This document shows, piece by piece, positions 12,371-25,588 of a stretch of 64,000 nt of DNA. The stretch comes from Microplitis mediator (taxonomy: Eukaryota; Arthropoda; Insecta; Hymenoptera; Braconidae): positions 6,696,001 through 6,760,000 of the forward strand of contig NC_079970.1 in assembly GCF_029852145.1 (NCBI RefSeq), written 5' to 3'. The notes beneath the pieces are model-generated. The model saw only the letters and a list, made by a program, of their open reading frames with translations. It was not told the origin of the DNA and ran no database searches. Positions within the stretch are counted from its first letter, which is position 1. Every line of letters starts with the position of its first letter. The position numbers and the translations under genes are program-made.

Positions 12371-13139
12371 TTTTTGTTGTTAAAAAAATGGTGTCTCATT
12401 TTGCCCCAGGTTCTACTACTATATATAAATATAAGTGTGTGAATATTTATATTTCGAGCCACGAATAGTGTGTTTAGATTGAAACATGATGGCAATTTGT
12501 ATTCAATATGAATTACTTTTATACGAGAGATATTTGAGTCTTTACTTATGTCATTGCTAAGTAGGTTGGCTGTGTCTTAACACGAGTGACAATAATCCGT
12601 ACCACGTGAATATATGTTTTACACTATATTGTACGTGCTTCATAATAATTTAACGAAAAACCTTTCATATTTATTTATTATTTATTATTACAAGTGAATT
12701 TATAAATATTTCATAAAGTTCAGATTTACTATTTTATTTTTCAAACATAATTTCGCAATAAACTTTTTGTTTCATCACCTAAAAGTATCATAAAATAAAA
12801 TTGTTTAAATGATAAATAAATATCAATCAACACCCCGATCGTTAGCTTAAAAAAATATGTAATTTAATTACTAAAAAGCTTTTTTAACTCATAGTCATAA
12901 TAAATGAATATCAAAGCAATTTATATAACAGCTGAGTATATTAAAGAGTGTCTTATCTACTTGACTTATTAAAGTGCCTAATAACTTATGCATTAAGTTA
13001 TCCACCACCTCATCATCATCATTTTAGTTAAATTAGCTGTCAGTAAAAAAAAAAATTAAAAATTAATAAAAATATAAGCATTTAGTTTTTGAGCAATCGG
13101 CAGTCAGGGCATTTGAAATCGACCGTAGGTACAAAAAAT

Positions 13140-14670
13140 CGGTGGTAAAATGGACTTATTTTAACACTGGTGCGGTGTTATAATAAACTCACACACAGTC
13201 AAAAATTTTCGTGTGAAAATGGCCTCTGAGAACTGCCCATACAAAGTCGCCGAGCTTCGAAATTTTCCCATAGATCGGCCGATGCCTGGTTTGCAATGAT
13301 TGGCCAATAAATGGCTAACTATACTAGCCCATGCATGGTGAATCAATGGCAGCCGTCTGTTTGCTTATAAAAACGGCGCACAATTAACCGCCGTTCGTTG
13401 GCCAACGGTTTAATCGAGTGCTCTTGATACCAAGCTTTGGCCGATGATTGATTGCCACGATTGGCCAATGTTTGGCATACTGTTATCATTCGATATTTAG
13501 CCGATCTTCGGCCGATGCTTGAAAATTGGCAACCATTGACGACCCAGTAATGGGCCGATTCTTTTTTTTTTGTATGGGTTTACACGGCCGTGTAGTGTGA
13601 AATAACGGTTTAAAAAATCCTCGATGTAAATAATTCAACCGTGGAATTTTAACGCGGTGTGATCTACTTTTTTTTACACCATTCCGTGTCTCGTTATAAT
13701 TTTGATTAATGAGCAGCAAATCTTTGAACGTTTTTAACATCTAAATTAACAACAGAATTGATTTTATTGAGATATTTAATAGTATTTTGAACATTTCCTT
13801 GTTTTTCTTAATGATTGACCGTGAAAAAATTTTTAATTTGCACCGCCTTCATTTGACAATATTTGGTGTAATTTTCATACCAAAATTTTTACAACGACTA
13901 ATTTACACTACACCGAGTCAAAAAGTTTTTACAGTGCACCGGTGTAGTGATGCTATTTAGCAGTGTGTTATCTAACCGATGTTAAAATGGTGTATATGCG
14001 GAGTCCAGCTCCGATTGAAATATGAGGGTGTGAGCATAAATGTTTCAAGATCTACAAAATAATGTTCTGTGTAAAAATGGTCCCCGAGGACTTTGCATGG
14101 TGTCCTTAGTGTGAAACATCAAGTGTACTCTTAACAGGGTGTGAGTGTTGTCCTTTACACCGTTCGGTGTTATTAGCTTAGAATTCATATATTGTTTGAT
14201 AGTCACTTTTATCAAACTAAACAAATTGCATGAATTTGTGGTTACTTATCAAATTAAATATGTAGGAACAATATTGTAATTATTTTTAATGTGGTAATAA
14301 CTGACTTAAAGATGATAAATCAATCATGGATAATTTAATTTTATTTTTCTCGTTAATTTAGTTTGCAAAAAGACTCGAATCATAAAAATCTGTTCCCCAG
14401 ATTTTATGCAATAACATTAACATGTAATTGTGGACAAATATTCTTTAGATTTCTCCGTAAATTAGTAAATCTGTCGTATCTTCAAGTTTTGAAACAACAA
14501 AATTTTTTCGTATTTGAAATCCAATTTGACTTCTGATACTTCAAAAATAAAACTACTTTCTTTTAACCCCGGGAAAATTATAACATCGCTACCGTTAATA
14601 TTTTAACACCGTTTTCGGGGCCACATTTAACACCGATAACCTTATCACCGGGCTAGCGTGGACATACACC
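13140..14670. repeat. Composite of decayed ACACCG-type MITEs
   Basis: Many TTAACACCG / CGGTGTTA words, for example GTGCACCGGTGTAGTGATG near 13940 and TTAACACCGTTTTCGGGGCC near 14610, relate it to the cleaner elements at 33896-34328 and 56114-56432. Boundaries are unclear because copies are nested and decayed. The GC-rich element at 13236-13578 has been inserted inside. No gene. Confidence 0.5.
13236..13578. mobile_element. GC-rich element with CCCATACAAA ends, copy 1
   Basis: About 343 bp from CCCATACAAAGTCGCCGAGC to TTTTTTTTTGTATGGG, so the outermost ten bases are inverted repeats. The interior is markedly GC-richer than the flanks and full of TTGGCC / GGCCAAT words. A second copy in opposite orientation lies at 19452-19786. 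No open frame crosses it in both copies. Confidence 0.8.
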
Positions 14671-14929
14671 ATTTTTTTTACAATATATATTTTTGAATGA
14701 ATTCACAAGTCCATGTAGGTTGGCCATTCGTCAGACTGTCGTAAGCAAGGTAGCGGGTCGATTCACATCACAGATATCATCTCAATCTGAACTTCCTTAT
14801 TGTGAACCCACCCCGAGTCAACTCTTATCGTCACTAATACTAATAAATCAGTACTTCAACTATAAACAGAAAAATATAACATAACTCAATATAGCTATAT
14901 AGTATTTGTAGGTTTAGCCAGTATACGGC

Positions 14930-15300
14930 CCTGTCCCTCGTCCTTCGATTTGTCTTGTAACCGTGTGGTGGTTCAACTTAGAATAGTGCTCGTGCCAGTG
15001 CGCGAACATTCGTGCTGGTTATATATTTGTGTTTGTAGTATTCGCAATGGTAGTAGAATCGTATCAGTACAATATCAGTAGTAGTTGTAGCAGTTGTTGT
15101 TGTTATTGTAGTCGTAGTGAGTATGAGATGTCGGTGGTAGTTACATTGCGGCATAGTGGAGGTGGAGGGCACCCCGATTGGTTGCTCGGGGGTTGCATAA
15201 TGCAGCGACCACCGAGTTCGTATAGTCAGGCTGCCTGCCAGGGCGTTGACTTTGCTTCGCTTCGCGCGATATACAACTAAACCGATGCGATTTGACTCTG
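14930..15300. other. GC-richer island, exon-like but unidentified
   Basis: A block including GGCACCCCGATTGGTTGCTC and GCCTGCCAGGGCGTTGAC with short frames on both strands (for example 15029-15280 +). No signal peptide, domain or matched splice sites. Possibly a regulatory island. Confidence 0.2.
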
Positions 15301-15340
15301 CGCGAGTAGAGCAATACTACTGTTATTTTAAAGTTTCCTA

Positions 15341-15343
15341 TAT

Positions 15344-15388
<45 letters not shown>
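15341..15388. repeat. (TA)n microsatellite
   Basis: A run of TA dinucleotides with a few CA interruptions at the left. Confidence 0.9.
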
Positions 15389-15391
<3 letters not shown>

Positions 15392-17108
15392 ACTATTTTC
15401 TTAAACATTATAGTTTACAGTTAAGAATACTGCCGTGTATTACGTATTACATGTTACGTTATTCTACTGATAAATTTATCGATGACAATCAATAGTATAT
15501 ATTACTAAGTAGCTGTGACATTAGAAAAAGTTAAAGTCGATTGTTGAAGAATTGGTGACTTGTAAGCTAATCGATTGGACGGGATTATTGATGGGTGCTT
15601 TTTAATATGTTGAGCTGATAATAGGGCCGTCGTTAACCCCGTTGGAGAAAAGGAAGTTGGAGTAGAGTTTAAGAGGGCTGGTATTGTGAATTGAGAATGA
15701 ATTTAAGGAAATTAGAGGAAGGGAAGGGAAAGAAATGTAATATAAGGGTCTGATATAGCGACATTGGAATAGGCACGTAGGCAAGGTAGACTTGGATGAC
15801 CTCCTACTCTCTTGCCACCCCCTCGACGTCTCTCCGTTCCGGGGTCTTCTCGGGGGTTCATCGATCGCCCCCAATCACCCACCTCTGCCATCTTGCAACC
15901 CTGTCCTTTTAAAACTCTGACAATTCACATACACAAGTGGATGATAGTACACATGTTATTTTCGGTTGACTGGCTGCTGTTTATTGTTATGTTGTCGTTC
16001 TCTTTTATTTTGTAAGATTATATGTGTCATTGGAAAATAGGGAGAAATAAGTCAACGATTTATTTCACGATAATTATATATGACTGATGCTGATTAGATA
16101 AGATTTAATAGTCTGTTTAAATGAAAGGGTACATGCATTTTCTAGGTCGTATGACGCAGCAGGGAAGGTCAGGATTGGTTCAAGTCCAACCAACCGATTC
16201 TATAATTAGAAAATTTCCGTGGCAGCCACAGCACAACTGGGGTCTAGAGTCAGTGCCAAGTTTTGGATCTCTTCTCATTTCTTATTATGAGTGGTTGCTG
16301 TTGTGTCGTTGCATACAATACTCATTTTACTTTGCTCATATTGCTACTGTTACCATCTGGGGAAAATTTATCGAGAATATGTTGAAATTTTTATTATGAG
16401 TATCTGCTAAGTGAAAATGTATGATGGCTTTATTGAGATCAAGTATCGAGTTTAATATTTGCTTGGTTTTTTATATTTTAATATTGTCGTGGATTGTCGT
16501 GTTTTGCTGAAATTATAATTATTTTCTGTGTTATTAAATAGTTCATGCCACTGACGCTTTGTTTTAAATTTTTCGCAATCGTTTAATATGACACCGGAGA
16601 AGTTAAAATTTGTAACAGTTTGGCTTTCACTGTTAATAAAGGACGACTATGTATCTTGGTGCCAACTCGTACATTGGTCTCTTTTTACCCATAAATTATT
16701 CGCAAATTGTAATCTCTTTGTCACACAAAATTAAAATGAGACATTGACTAAGTTTGTGAATTAGATATTTATACACGTGTCATTATTGTTGCGTTTCACG
16801 AGTTCAACGACAAGTTTTATTAATAAATTTTTAACTTTGTATTCTCGTGAATTATTGTGTCCATTTTAAATGATTATTTAATATACTTTTTTTATATTTA
16901 TTTATATTAATTTCGGTTGCTAAAAACTTAAATATTTGCCGACTAGTTTATCGACAGTCGAGTATTAGCTGATTTTTAAATTTTCGGTGGTAAACGCTAA
17001 CGAATTAATACGCGAAACCGGAAATAGAAAAAATATATTTGTTCTATAAAAAATTAAAAATATATAAGAGTAGAAGATTATTTGGATTTACACAGAAATG
17101 AATTCTGT
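15389..17108. other. No supported gene
   Basis: AT-rich sequence with a GC-richer patch at about 15780-15910 (CCACCCCCTCGACGTCTC). The short frames show no family resemblance or splice pattern. Confidence 0.4.
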
Positions 17109-17455
17109 CCCAATGAAAAAAGATTTTATACAATTGTATAGAATTATATATCAATTATATATGGACTATATATAATTATATATAGACTATATATAATTGG
17201 ATAGAAAAAATGGCCCGATCCAATTGTATACAATTTGTATAGAAATTGTATACAATTCTTTACAAATTGTATACAATTCTATATAATTATATACAATTCT
17301 ATATATTGCAATTATATAGAATTGTATATAATTATATAGACTTGTATACAATTTGTATAGAATTGTATACAATTTCTATACAGTTGTATACAATTGGATC
17401 GGGCCATTTTTTGTATATAATTTTATACAATTGTATAAAATCTTTTTTCATCGGG
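17109..17455. mobile_element. Fold-back MITE of TATACAATTGTATA units
   Basis: Ends CCAATGAAAAAAGATTTTAT and ATAAAATCTTTTTTCATCGG are inverted repeats. A second inverted pair, GGCCCGATCCAATTGTATAC and TTGGATCGGGCC, sits inside. The rest is dense AATTGTATA palindromes. The open frames on both strands here are a by-product of the repeat. Confidence 0.8.
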
Positions 17456-17688
17456 GTATTTGACTTCGATCTCTATAAATCATATTTTTTCATTAATAAT
17501 ATATATTTAGACTTATATAGATCTAGCTAAATAAACTCTAAAAAAATGAGAAAATTAGAAAAATTCAAAATTTTAGATTTTAAAAAAAGATTTTGAAACC
17601 TAGCAATTTAAGATCTACATGAATCTGAGTAGATCGATAAAATAATTTATACACTGAAAAAATAGCTCATAGAAATATTGCATTTTCT

Positions 17689-17855
17689 ACACGGAGAGAA
17701 ATGTCATGTAAATATTCCTATGCAGCATATAGGGGTTAGATTACTCTATAGTTTGTGTCACGACACTCTTATGTGACTGCTTGTACAAACTATAGAGTGA
17801 TGTAACCATTACTATGCTGCATAGGAATATTTACTATACACTTCTCTCTGTGTAC
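17689..17855. mobile_element. Palindromic MITE with TACACGGAGAGAAATGT end
   Basis: The left arm (CGGAGAGAAATGT, then AAATATTCCTATGCAGCAT) pairs with the right arm (ATGCTGCATAGGAATATTTA, then ACTTCTCTCTGTGTA). The pairing includes CTATAGTTTGT against ACAAACTATAG. A related start is visible at about 37613. Confidence 0.75.
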
Positions 17856-17950
17856 TTACAAGAAATTATGCTTTTGGAAATTTTCAATCGAATATATTTT
17901 TAGTGCAATAATTTAAAGATTTCACTCAAAACCATTTTCTTAATCAAAGA

Positions 17951-18071
17951 CCCGCACGGAAAAAGTACATATCCGTATATATTCGGGCAAATCTGAATAT
18001 ATACCGCATATATGAGACATATATTCAGTTTTCCCGTATATATCCCGGATATATACTTTTTTCGTACGGGG
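17951..18071. mobile_element. Short palindromic MITE (CCCGCACGGAAAAAGTA ends)
   Basis: CCCGCACGGAAAAAGTACAT on the left pairs with TATACTTTTTTCGTACGGGG on the right. The interior is TATATCC / GGATATA repeats. About 120 bp, non-coding. Confidence 0.75.
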
Positions 18072-19451
18072 AAGTATTGGCTTACTTCGAAATGTGATGA
18101 TCTTTTTTTTTTGACACAGCGTAAATAATTTAAATTTTCTTCTGTCAAATAAAATTATTCTCCAATTAGATATTAAGTCAATAATGTAATAATTTTTACT
18201 GATTAACTACCGAAGAAAATATTTATTTATCACAAGTAATTTTTTTTATCAGTAGAATTTCAAAATTTGAAAAAATTTAAATCTGCATTGACTACATCAG
18301 ATCTCTTTACATCTAAATTATTTTTTTTGAGTATGAAACAACGCAATGAATTGAATAAATATTTCATTAATTAAAACACTCGCTCCTGAATTAATTCTTT
18401 AATTCAATAAATTATTTGCCATCTTGCTCCAAATTTTAAGAATTTTATTTTTAAATACAATAATATATATACTTTGTTTAGTCAGTAAACAAATTTTCAA
18501 ATTATATATTATTGTTAGAATATTTATTATGTGAGTGACGCATGATTTTCTATTTTAATTTGATCTAATAGCCCGGTAAAAACATTTTCGTCATTGGTTA
18601 ATACGTACATTATATTTTATGTTGTCACGTAAAACAGTGATTTGGCAAGTTTCCGAGCCAATAAGTCTACTCGTTGAAGTTCAAATACTCTGTTGTCAAA
18701 GGGGAATTGAATAAGAGAAAAAAATTTAAGTTGTAATCATTACTTTTTATTTTACGTTTCTTTGTTAATTCAATTTTATTTGAAAATCAGTTTAACTCAG
18801 CTTTCAATTTTACGCTTTACTTTTATTATTTTTCTTACTTTAGATCATTCCTTTTTTTCTTTTTTCAATTTACATTCAGCGATGTAATTGTTAAATTGCT
18901 TTGATTCATGTCACGAAAACATTTTCAGTGTTCGTGATTTAGAATGAAAGCAACAAATTTGATCATTGAGTTTAATGATATATTTGTTCATCAAATTGCA
19001 GTTATAATCTATTTTATACTCAATATATATATAGCTGTCGAGTATCCGATGAAACTATTAATATATTGCAGACACTTTATAATGTAATTGTGAAAGTTTT
19101 ATAACTTGTCGTTATTACGGTTGTTGTTATTACATATACTTGTAAATCATCCTCTATATATTTCGTAGTGTGAACTGTAAAACTTTTGTATTTCATCAGA
19201 AGTGTTATCTCACGTTGAATTATTTCATAACTTGATGATACTAAAGTTCAATATTTGGTTGAAATATAGAAAAATATAACGCGGAAGTTTGATGTATATA
19301 TTTTTATATCAATACTAATATTAATATTAGAGATCAGTAAACTTGCCCGAGTTAAAATTTAAGGCATAGTTTGAACCTAAATGAGAATTGAAAACCTACA
19401 TTAGACTTTTTAGGACATATTCATTGTAAAAATTTGAAATAGACCTACTTA
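18072..19451. other. No supported gene
   Basis: AT-rich sequence with short frames only. No repeat boundary or coding signal stands out. Confidence 0.5.
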
Positions 19452-19786
19452 CCCATACAAAAGAAAAGAATCGGCCCATTACTGGGTCGTGAATGGCTGA
19501 CAATTTTCAAGCATCGGCCGAAGATCGGCTAAATATCGGATGATAACGGTATGCCAAGCATGGTAGTCGCAAGCATTGGCCAATCGTGGCAATCAATCAT
19601 CGGCCAAAGCTTGGAATCAAGAGCACTCGATCAAACCGTTGGCCAACGAACGGCGGTTAATTGTGCGCCGTTTTTATAAGCAAAGATGCACGGGCCAGTA
19701 CAGTTAGCCATTTATTAACCTATCATTGCAAACCAGGCATTGGCTGATCTATGGGAAAATTTCGAAGCTCGGCGACTTTGTATGGG
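19452..19786. mobile_element. GC-rich element with CCCATACAAA ends, copy 2 (inverted)
   Basis: The same element as 13236-13578 on the opposite strand. It starts CCCATACAAAAGAAAAGAAT and ends CGGCGACTTTGTATGGG. Differences from copy 1 are scattered substitutions and small indels, so both are old non-autonomous copies. Confidence 0.8.
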
Positions 19787-20497
19787 TAGACTTACAAAGG
19801 CTTGAATTGAACCTACTTAGACTTATGGAGGCATGAATTAGACCTACACACACATCAATCGTGAAACGAACGATTATTTTTCGAAGTGTATTATAGTTTT
19901 TTTTTTATTAACCATAAATATGGATATATTTAAGTATTTCTGTACTTAGTATTTATATTTTATTTAAATTACTAAATCCATTTGTATTCAGACGAAAAAA
20001 TGCATGATTATTCTAAGTTATTTGTATTATTTTTCATAATAAATTCTCCTTGCATTCATTTTAAGAAAATAAAAATAAATTTTAGTTGCCATTAAAAAAA
20101 AAAAAATATTGTTTTTTGCCAAAAATAAGGCATCTTTGAATAAATGCAAAAATTTTTTTTTACATAGTTTCAAGAAAGTTCACTATAATAATTTACATAT
20201 TATTCGAAGTAGGTACTGTATCTGGACTAGAGTATAAGGGTGGAAATGAAAAGAAATTTTCAAAAAAAAATTGCCCGGAAACCTTAAATTTTACAATCAT
20301 TTTCGGTCAATCCTTCGTCACAACCCCGATTGCTAGGCTCTCTCTTATTAGTAAATTTTATCTGTATTGAAACCCCTTCATAGAGACTAAATTTGCAAGT
20401 ACAAAAGTACCAAGCATTCAAAAAAATTTTTGAACTTGTATCACAAGTTCCTAAAAGTAACTATTTAAAGTCTTTTCACTCGTTTTCACTTTGTATA

Positions 20498-21246
20498 TAG
20501 GGGAGGGTGGGGCAGAGCGGCCCCCCTAAGCCAATTATTATTTTTTGTGGCTTTCAACCATATGATCACTTTACTTTTGTCCTATTTCGAACAAATTTAT
20601 GGACATTTTGCCAAAATTCTGAAAAATTTTTTTTTTTTTGTGGGGCAGAGCGGCCCCCCTTCAAAAAGTGATAAAAAAATTTTTTTTTCGTTTTTTTTTT
20701 TTTAAATTGTTTTCATCATTAAGAATGTATTTCTTACTCTTGACAACTATTTTTGGTTTTATATTACTCGAAAAAAATTTTTTAAAGCGTAAAAAATCGT
20801 TCACTCTCGATTACCTTAATTACTAATTGTTATTTAATAAAAAAAAAAATAAATTCTATAATTTTATTTTATTTCAAAAATTTATCAACTAAAAAAAAAA
20901 ATTTAATTTTTATAAATTTTTAGTGACCAAATTTGCCTCTTACATAAAGAAACGGCCGAAAAATGTGAAAAAATAATTTTTTCGGAAGTTTCGGCTGGTC
21001 CATTTTGCCCCAGGTGTTATGCGTAGGGCTAGAAATGTGGAATTATAATAATTTTTTTTTAATTTGACGATAAAAATACGAAAAAATCACTTTTTCAAAA
21101 TTTTGGGCTTGTCCATTTTGCCCCAAATGTCATGCGTAGGGGTAAAAATGCGCAAACATATCGGATTTATAGTAATTAGTCGAAAAAAAAAAAATTTTTT
21201 TTTTGGTCAAAATTTCAGGGGGGTCGCTCTGCCCCACCCTCCCCTA
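20498..21246. mobile_element. MITE family j (TAGGGGAGGG...CCCTCCCCTA), copy 1
   Basis: Terminal inverted repeats TAGGGGAGGGTGGGGCAGAG and CTCTGCCCCACCCTCCCCTA. Internal words CCATTTTGCCCCA and GGGGCAGAGCGGCCCC repeat the terminal motif. No transposase frame, only short accidental ones. Confidence 0.85.
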
Positions 21247-22144
21247 TTCAAATTTTTATATTAAATACCTAGTAGAAAAGATAATTTGAATATTATTGGA
21301 AAACATTTCTATAGCATACAGAATTTATTTAAATCACTCACTCATAAATTTAACTTTGCAGACTCTATTTGAAAATACAGAAAATGTTTTCCGGTTAATC
21401 TTTAGATTGACGTGAAAGCCACCCGTCAATTTAAATTAAAGTCAATTTTATTTATTCACACCTGCCTAGTAAGTCAATTATAATTAATCAATCACTCAAA
21501 TATATATACATATATATGTATATCTCATAATTATTTATTTATTCCCTAATTACTATCGATTATACTGTAACTCAATGAAAAAAAATGAAATTAAATTGAA
21601 AAAAAAAAACTTTTATTTATCACACCGTAATTAATCATTTATAATTACATTTTAAGGACTTAGTAACATTGAAACGACTTTAAAATAAAAATATTACGAG
21701 TCTCATAAAAATCCAGAAGATAGTAAATAGTAAAATTGTTATCGGTGTAGATGTATTTTGGTTTTAAAATTTAAAACTATTGTATATACGTATACTTTTA
21801 ACACTTACGGTACATTTAGTACTTACATAAGCCCTTAGTATACGATAGAAATTTCCGCCTCTCCCTCACTTCATGGATAACACCCACCGTAGAGTTTTAC
21901 GATTGCATCGTAAACGTCACTACGGGTAAAATTGATAGTCCACTACGTTATATTTCTGTAAGCCAAAAGCTGTACTTTGGCAACTTTTCTATCGAGACTT
22001 AATATTTTTACCACACTATTCAACCCTTTACGTTTCTATGCACATTTTTTAAAATAATAGCTAGAGTTATACGTAAACGCGCTAAAAAATGTCATTTAAT
22101 AATAGTTTTATGTCTAATCAAGTCTATAAATTTGAAAGATATAG

Positions 22145-23319
22145 TAGGGGAGAGGGGGGCAGAGTGGGCCCCTTAAGGAAAATAATTATAATATTATTCA
22201 TTTTTTTTACGCGTTTACTTCTTTTTAGACCCTTGATACTTATTTTCACTTCATTATGCTGCGTCCATTAAAATTGAAAAATCAAAAATTAGGGGCAAAG
22301 TGGGCCCTCCAAAAAATTTGGGATTTGATATTTTTTATTCTTTACACGTGTGATATTTGCAAATAACTATAAAACAATTGTATTTTGATGACATAAGCCA
22401 TTCTAATAGTCTTCTGTGATATAACTTTATAATAAATTATATTTAATGAACAGTTGATTCGTTTATTTGAGAAACCCCATAAGTCATGTTTTTTACGAAA
22501 TTAGGTTTTTTGCATTTTTGGGTTCTTTGAATGTCCCTCCATAGAAATCAATCAAAATATGCATCAAATCAGCGTTTAAAAAAAAAATAAACGGGGTGAC
22601 AGCAATTTCATTTAATTGAGAAACCCCATAAGTCAATGACTCAAATAAACATATGCAGTTTTAGTTTTACAGAAATCATTTTTTTTTTTTTTTTTATTTA
22701 AAATTCGCGCTTTTTTGGGAAATTAATTTCAAATGTTGTTTTATTGTTGACTGTTGTATGACTAATTAAAATGTTTAAATTAATTATAATTTTTTGTAAT
22801 TTCTGAGTTTCAAAGTTCAAATACATATTTAATACTTCATTTTATCAGTCTAATAAATGATTTGAGTGGAAACATTTAAAAAAACAATAATTTTATAACT
22901 TTTTTTTCCGTTTGGTTGAGAAACCCCATAAGTCAATCAACTTTAAATAATTTTTTTAAGTAGTTTCTGTTAAAAAATTAAATTTTTCTTGTTGGAATCT
23001 TTTTCAGAGACGCTAACATTATTGTATTCAATTATTTATTTATTATTTTAATGTCAAGTTTCTCCAAAAAAATGTTTTTTGTGTTTCCTGAAAAATTTTG
23101 TTTTCTTGACTTAGGGGGTTTCTCAATAAACGATTCAATTATGGTGGTCGATTTTAGCCCTCATTATATAAGAAATTTCGATAAGCTTATTATCCGTCCG
23201 AATTTATTGGCGTATAGAAATTTTGAGGGGCCCACTTTGCCACCATATTTTTTGAAGTTTTGAAAATTTTAAGGGGCCTACTTTGCTCCCAGGGGCCCAC
23301 TTTGCCCCCTCCTCCCCTA
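22145..23319. mobile_element. MITE family j, copy 2, with internal repeats
   Basis: Ends TAGGGGAGAGGGGGGCAGAG and CTTTGCCCCCTCCTCCCCTA. At about 1.17 kb it is one of the longer members. The word GAGAAACCCCATAAGTCA occurs three times inside (near 22470, 22617 and 22918), plus an inverted GGGTTTCTCAATAA near 23117. No transposase found. Confidence 0.8.
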
Positions 23320-24191
23320 CATATAAATGTTTTAGTAAGGAATTTTTAACAACTTTTCAAAAAATATGAATAATTGATAACGGGTAGTGATAAACATTTA
23401 AAACTATGATTCAAAAAATGTTTTTTGATAAAATTCGATTTTAAGCCTTGTAAATAATTAATTACCGTAGTATCGATTAACTAATTTATATTTACTAGTT
23501 TTTTCTACAAGCAATCACGTGATGCGATTAAAATAAAATATTCAACATTAGTAGTATTGAAGAAGTTTTCTAGTAGATTATTGATAGACTAATCATGAGT
23601 AAATAATTTTGTATTGAGATCGGATTGTTAATAAATAAAATTATGATCGATCGTTGGAAAGGCTAAGGACAAGTTATTGATTGTCATGGTCTAGATAACG
23701 CTGTCGATATTCAAATTATATGATATACAAATGTATATAGTATAATGTTTATATAAAATTTATAAACGAAAATGCATTTCTCTGAATCATAATAATTATA
23801 TAATTCACGGTTTTAACTTTATTTTCTTCACTTCAGATTTATTTTTTGATTAATTTTTTTTTCACTAAATTATTTGAAAAATTTGAATAAACTTTCCTTT
23901 GGAGAGTTTATTTGTTTAATATTTGTTGACATTTAGAATAAATCCGCTACTTAATGTTTTCAACACTTGCTTCAATAATTTTCCCAGCAGGATACTGCTC
24001 TTATTAGTCATAAAAGCCGCCTGGCCAATAAAATTATCGTGATTGAATGATACGTTGGTATATAGATTTTATCATTTTTCAAAGCGGAGTGTAATGATAA
24101 TCTATTTTTTATCATTTATAATCTATAAAATTTACTATTGACTTTTGTTATGTTTAAGAAGTATTTTTGTAATTTTTAATGTTACATAATA

Positions 24192-25556
24192 CAGTCGGAC
24201 CTCGTTATAAGACTGATTCGGGGCTGTAGGGGGAAAAATTCTTAAAATTGAAGTTCCCCCACTATTGTGCTTAATAATGTTTGCGCCCAAGCCTCGCTAT
24301 AAGACTATCGTCGTTTTGCGTTTTGGTTATGCATTCGGTTAAACTCTGTTCTATTATACAGTAAATCTCTTTCATGTATAATTATAAATAAACAGAACTT
24401 TGTCGTTCTTTTCTCTTAATTAATTATGTGAAACCACGAATTTTTAAGTATTCGTTATGTAAATAAATTACTCAATCTACAATCTATATGTATGTACATT
24501 TTGTCTCAATTTTAGTCGTACTGTTCGTTAGTCTTATAGCGAGATTTCAGCGCGAAATTTTCATTTCTGTTAGCAGGGGAAGTGTTCCGAGCGAATTTTA
24601 ACATTTTGAGGGGGAGAGTCTTATAACACGTCGTCTTATATAGGGGAGGGGGTGGGGGCAAAAAGGGCTACTTAAGGAAATAACAAGTTTTCGAGGACTA
24701 AAATACGCTAAATCTTTTTGTTTTTAATGGCATTCAAGGTAAATAGACAAAATTTTTAGCTGCCGTTGCCAAATCAAATTTTTATTTATGGCGGGCAAAA
24801 CGGGGTACCCTTAAAAAAAGTTGAAATAAAAAAATTTCTGAAAGTTGATTAAATTTCATTAAATTAAATTTTTTATATGTTATATACATAAAGAAAAATC
24901 ACATTTCACATCATTGGTGGATACGAAGGCAAAAAAAAAAATTTTTTTGTGGAGCAGAGAGGCCCCCCTTCAAAAAATTATAATTTTTTTTTTAAATTGT
25001 TTTCATCATTAAGAATGTATTTCTTTCTCTTGACAACTATTTTTGGTTTTATATTACTTAAAAAAATATTTTTTAGGTGTAATAAATCGTTTCCCCTCGA
25101 TTAGCTTAATTACTAATTGTTATTTATTAAAAATAACAATTCTATATTTCTTATTTTTTATTATTTTGAACCCAAAAAACGTGTTTTTTGATTTTTTAGA
25201 TTACAGATTATTTAGCATTATTTAAAAATTCTATCAATTAAAAAATAAAATATTATCTTCGAATATTTTTAGTGACTACATTTGCCCCGACTGTAGAAAA
25301 TCAGCCGAAAAATGAATTAATACATTAAATTTTTTTTAATTTGACGATAAAAATTTGAAAAAATCAATTTTTCATAATTTTCGGCTGGCCCATTTTGCCT
25401 CAGGTGTCATGCGTAGGGCTAAAAATGCGCAAATGTATCGGATTTATAGTAATTAGACGAAAAAAAAATAAAAATTTTTTTTTATGAACTTTTGAGGGTA
25501 CCCCGTTTTGCCTACCCTACCCCCTTTTGCCCCTCCCTCCCCTGTAACAAGGTCGA
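24192..25556. mobile_element. Pogo/Tigger-like MITE interrupted by a family j element
   Basis: The left end ACAGTCGGACCTCGTTATAA preceded by T gives TACAG..., and paralogous right ends read CGAGGTCCAGCTGTA. This resembles pogo-type terminal repeats flanked by a TA target. Internal GTCTTATAGCGAGATTTC repeats the end motif. A family j element (24641-25544) has been inserted near the right end, and the terminal bases are altered after it. Non-autonomous. Confidence 0.65.
24641..25544. mobile_element. MITE family j, copy 3, with demonstrable TA target duplication
   Basis: TAGGGGAGGGGGTGGGGGCA on the left, CCCCTCCCTCCCCTG on the right. It is inserted in the sequence that reads GTCTTATAACGAGG at 29363 and GTCTTATAGCAAGG at 35253. 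Here it reads GTCTTATA, then the element, then TAACAAGG, so TA is duplicated (24639-24640 and 25545-25546). Confidence 0.85.
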
Positions 25557-25588
25557 TTGATAAAAAATGGGATAATTAGATTTTTTTT

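Noticed and set aside
17187..17530. Tyr/Ile-rich frames on both strands
   Set aside because: By-products of the TATACAATTGTATA palindromes.
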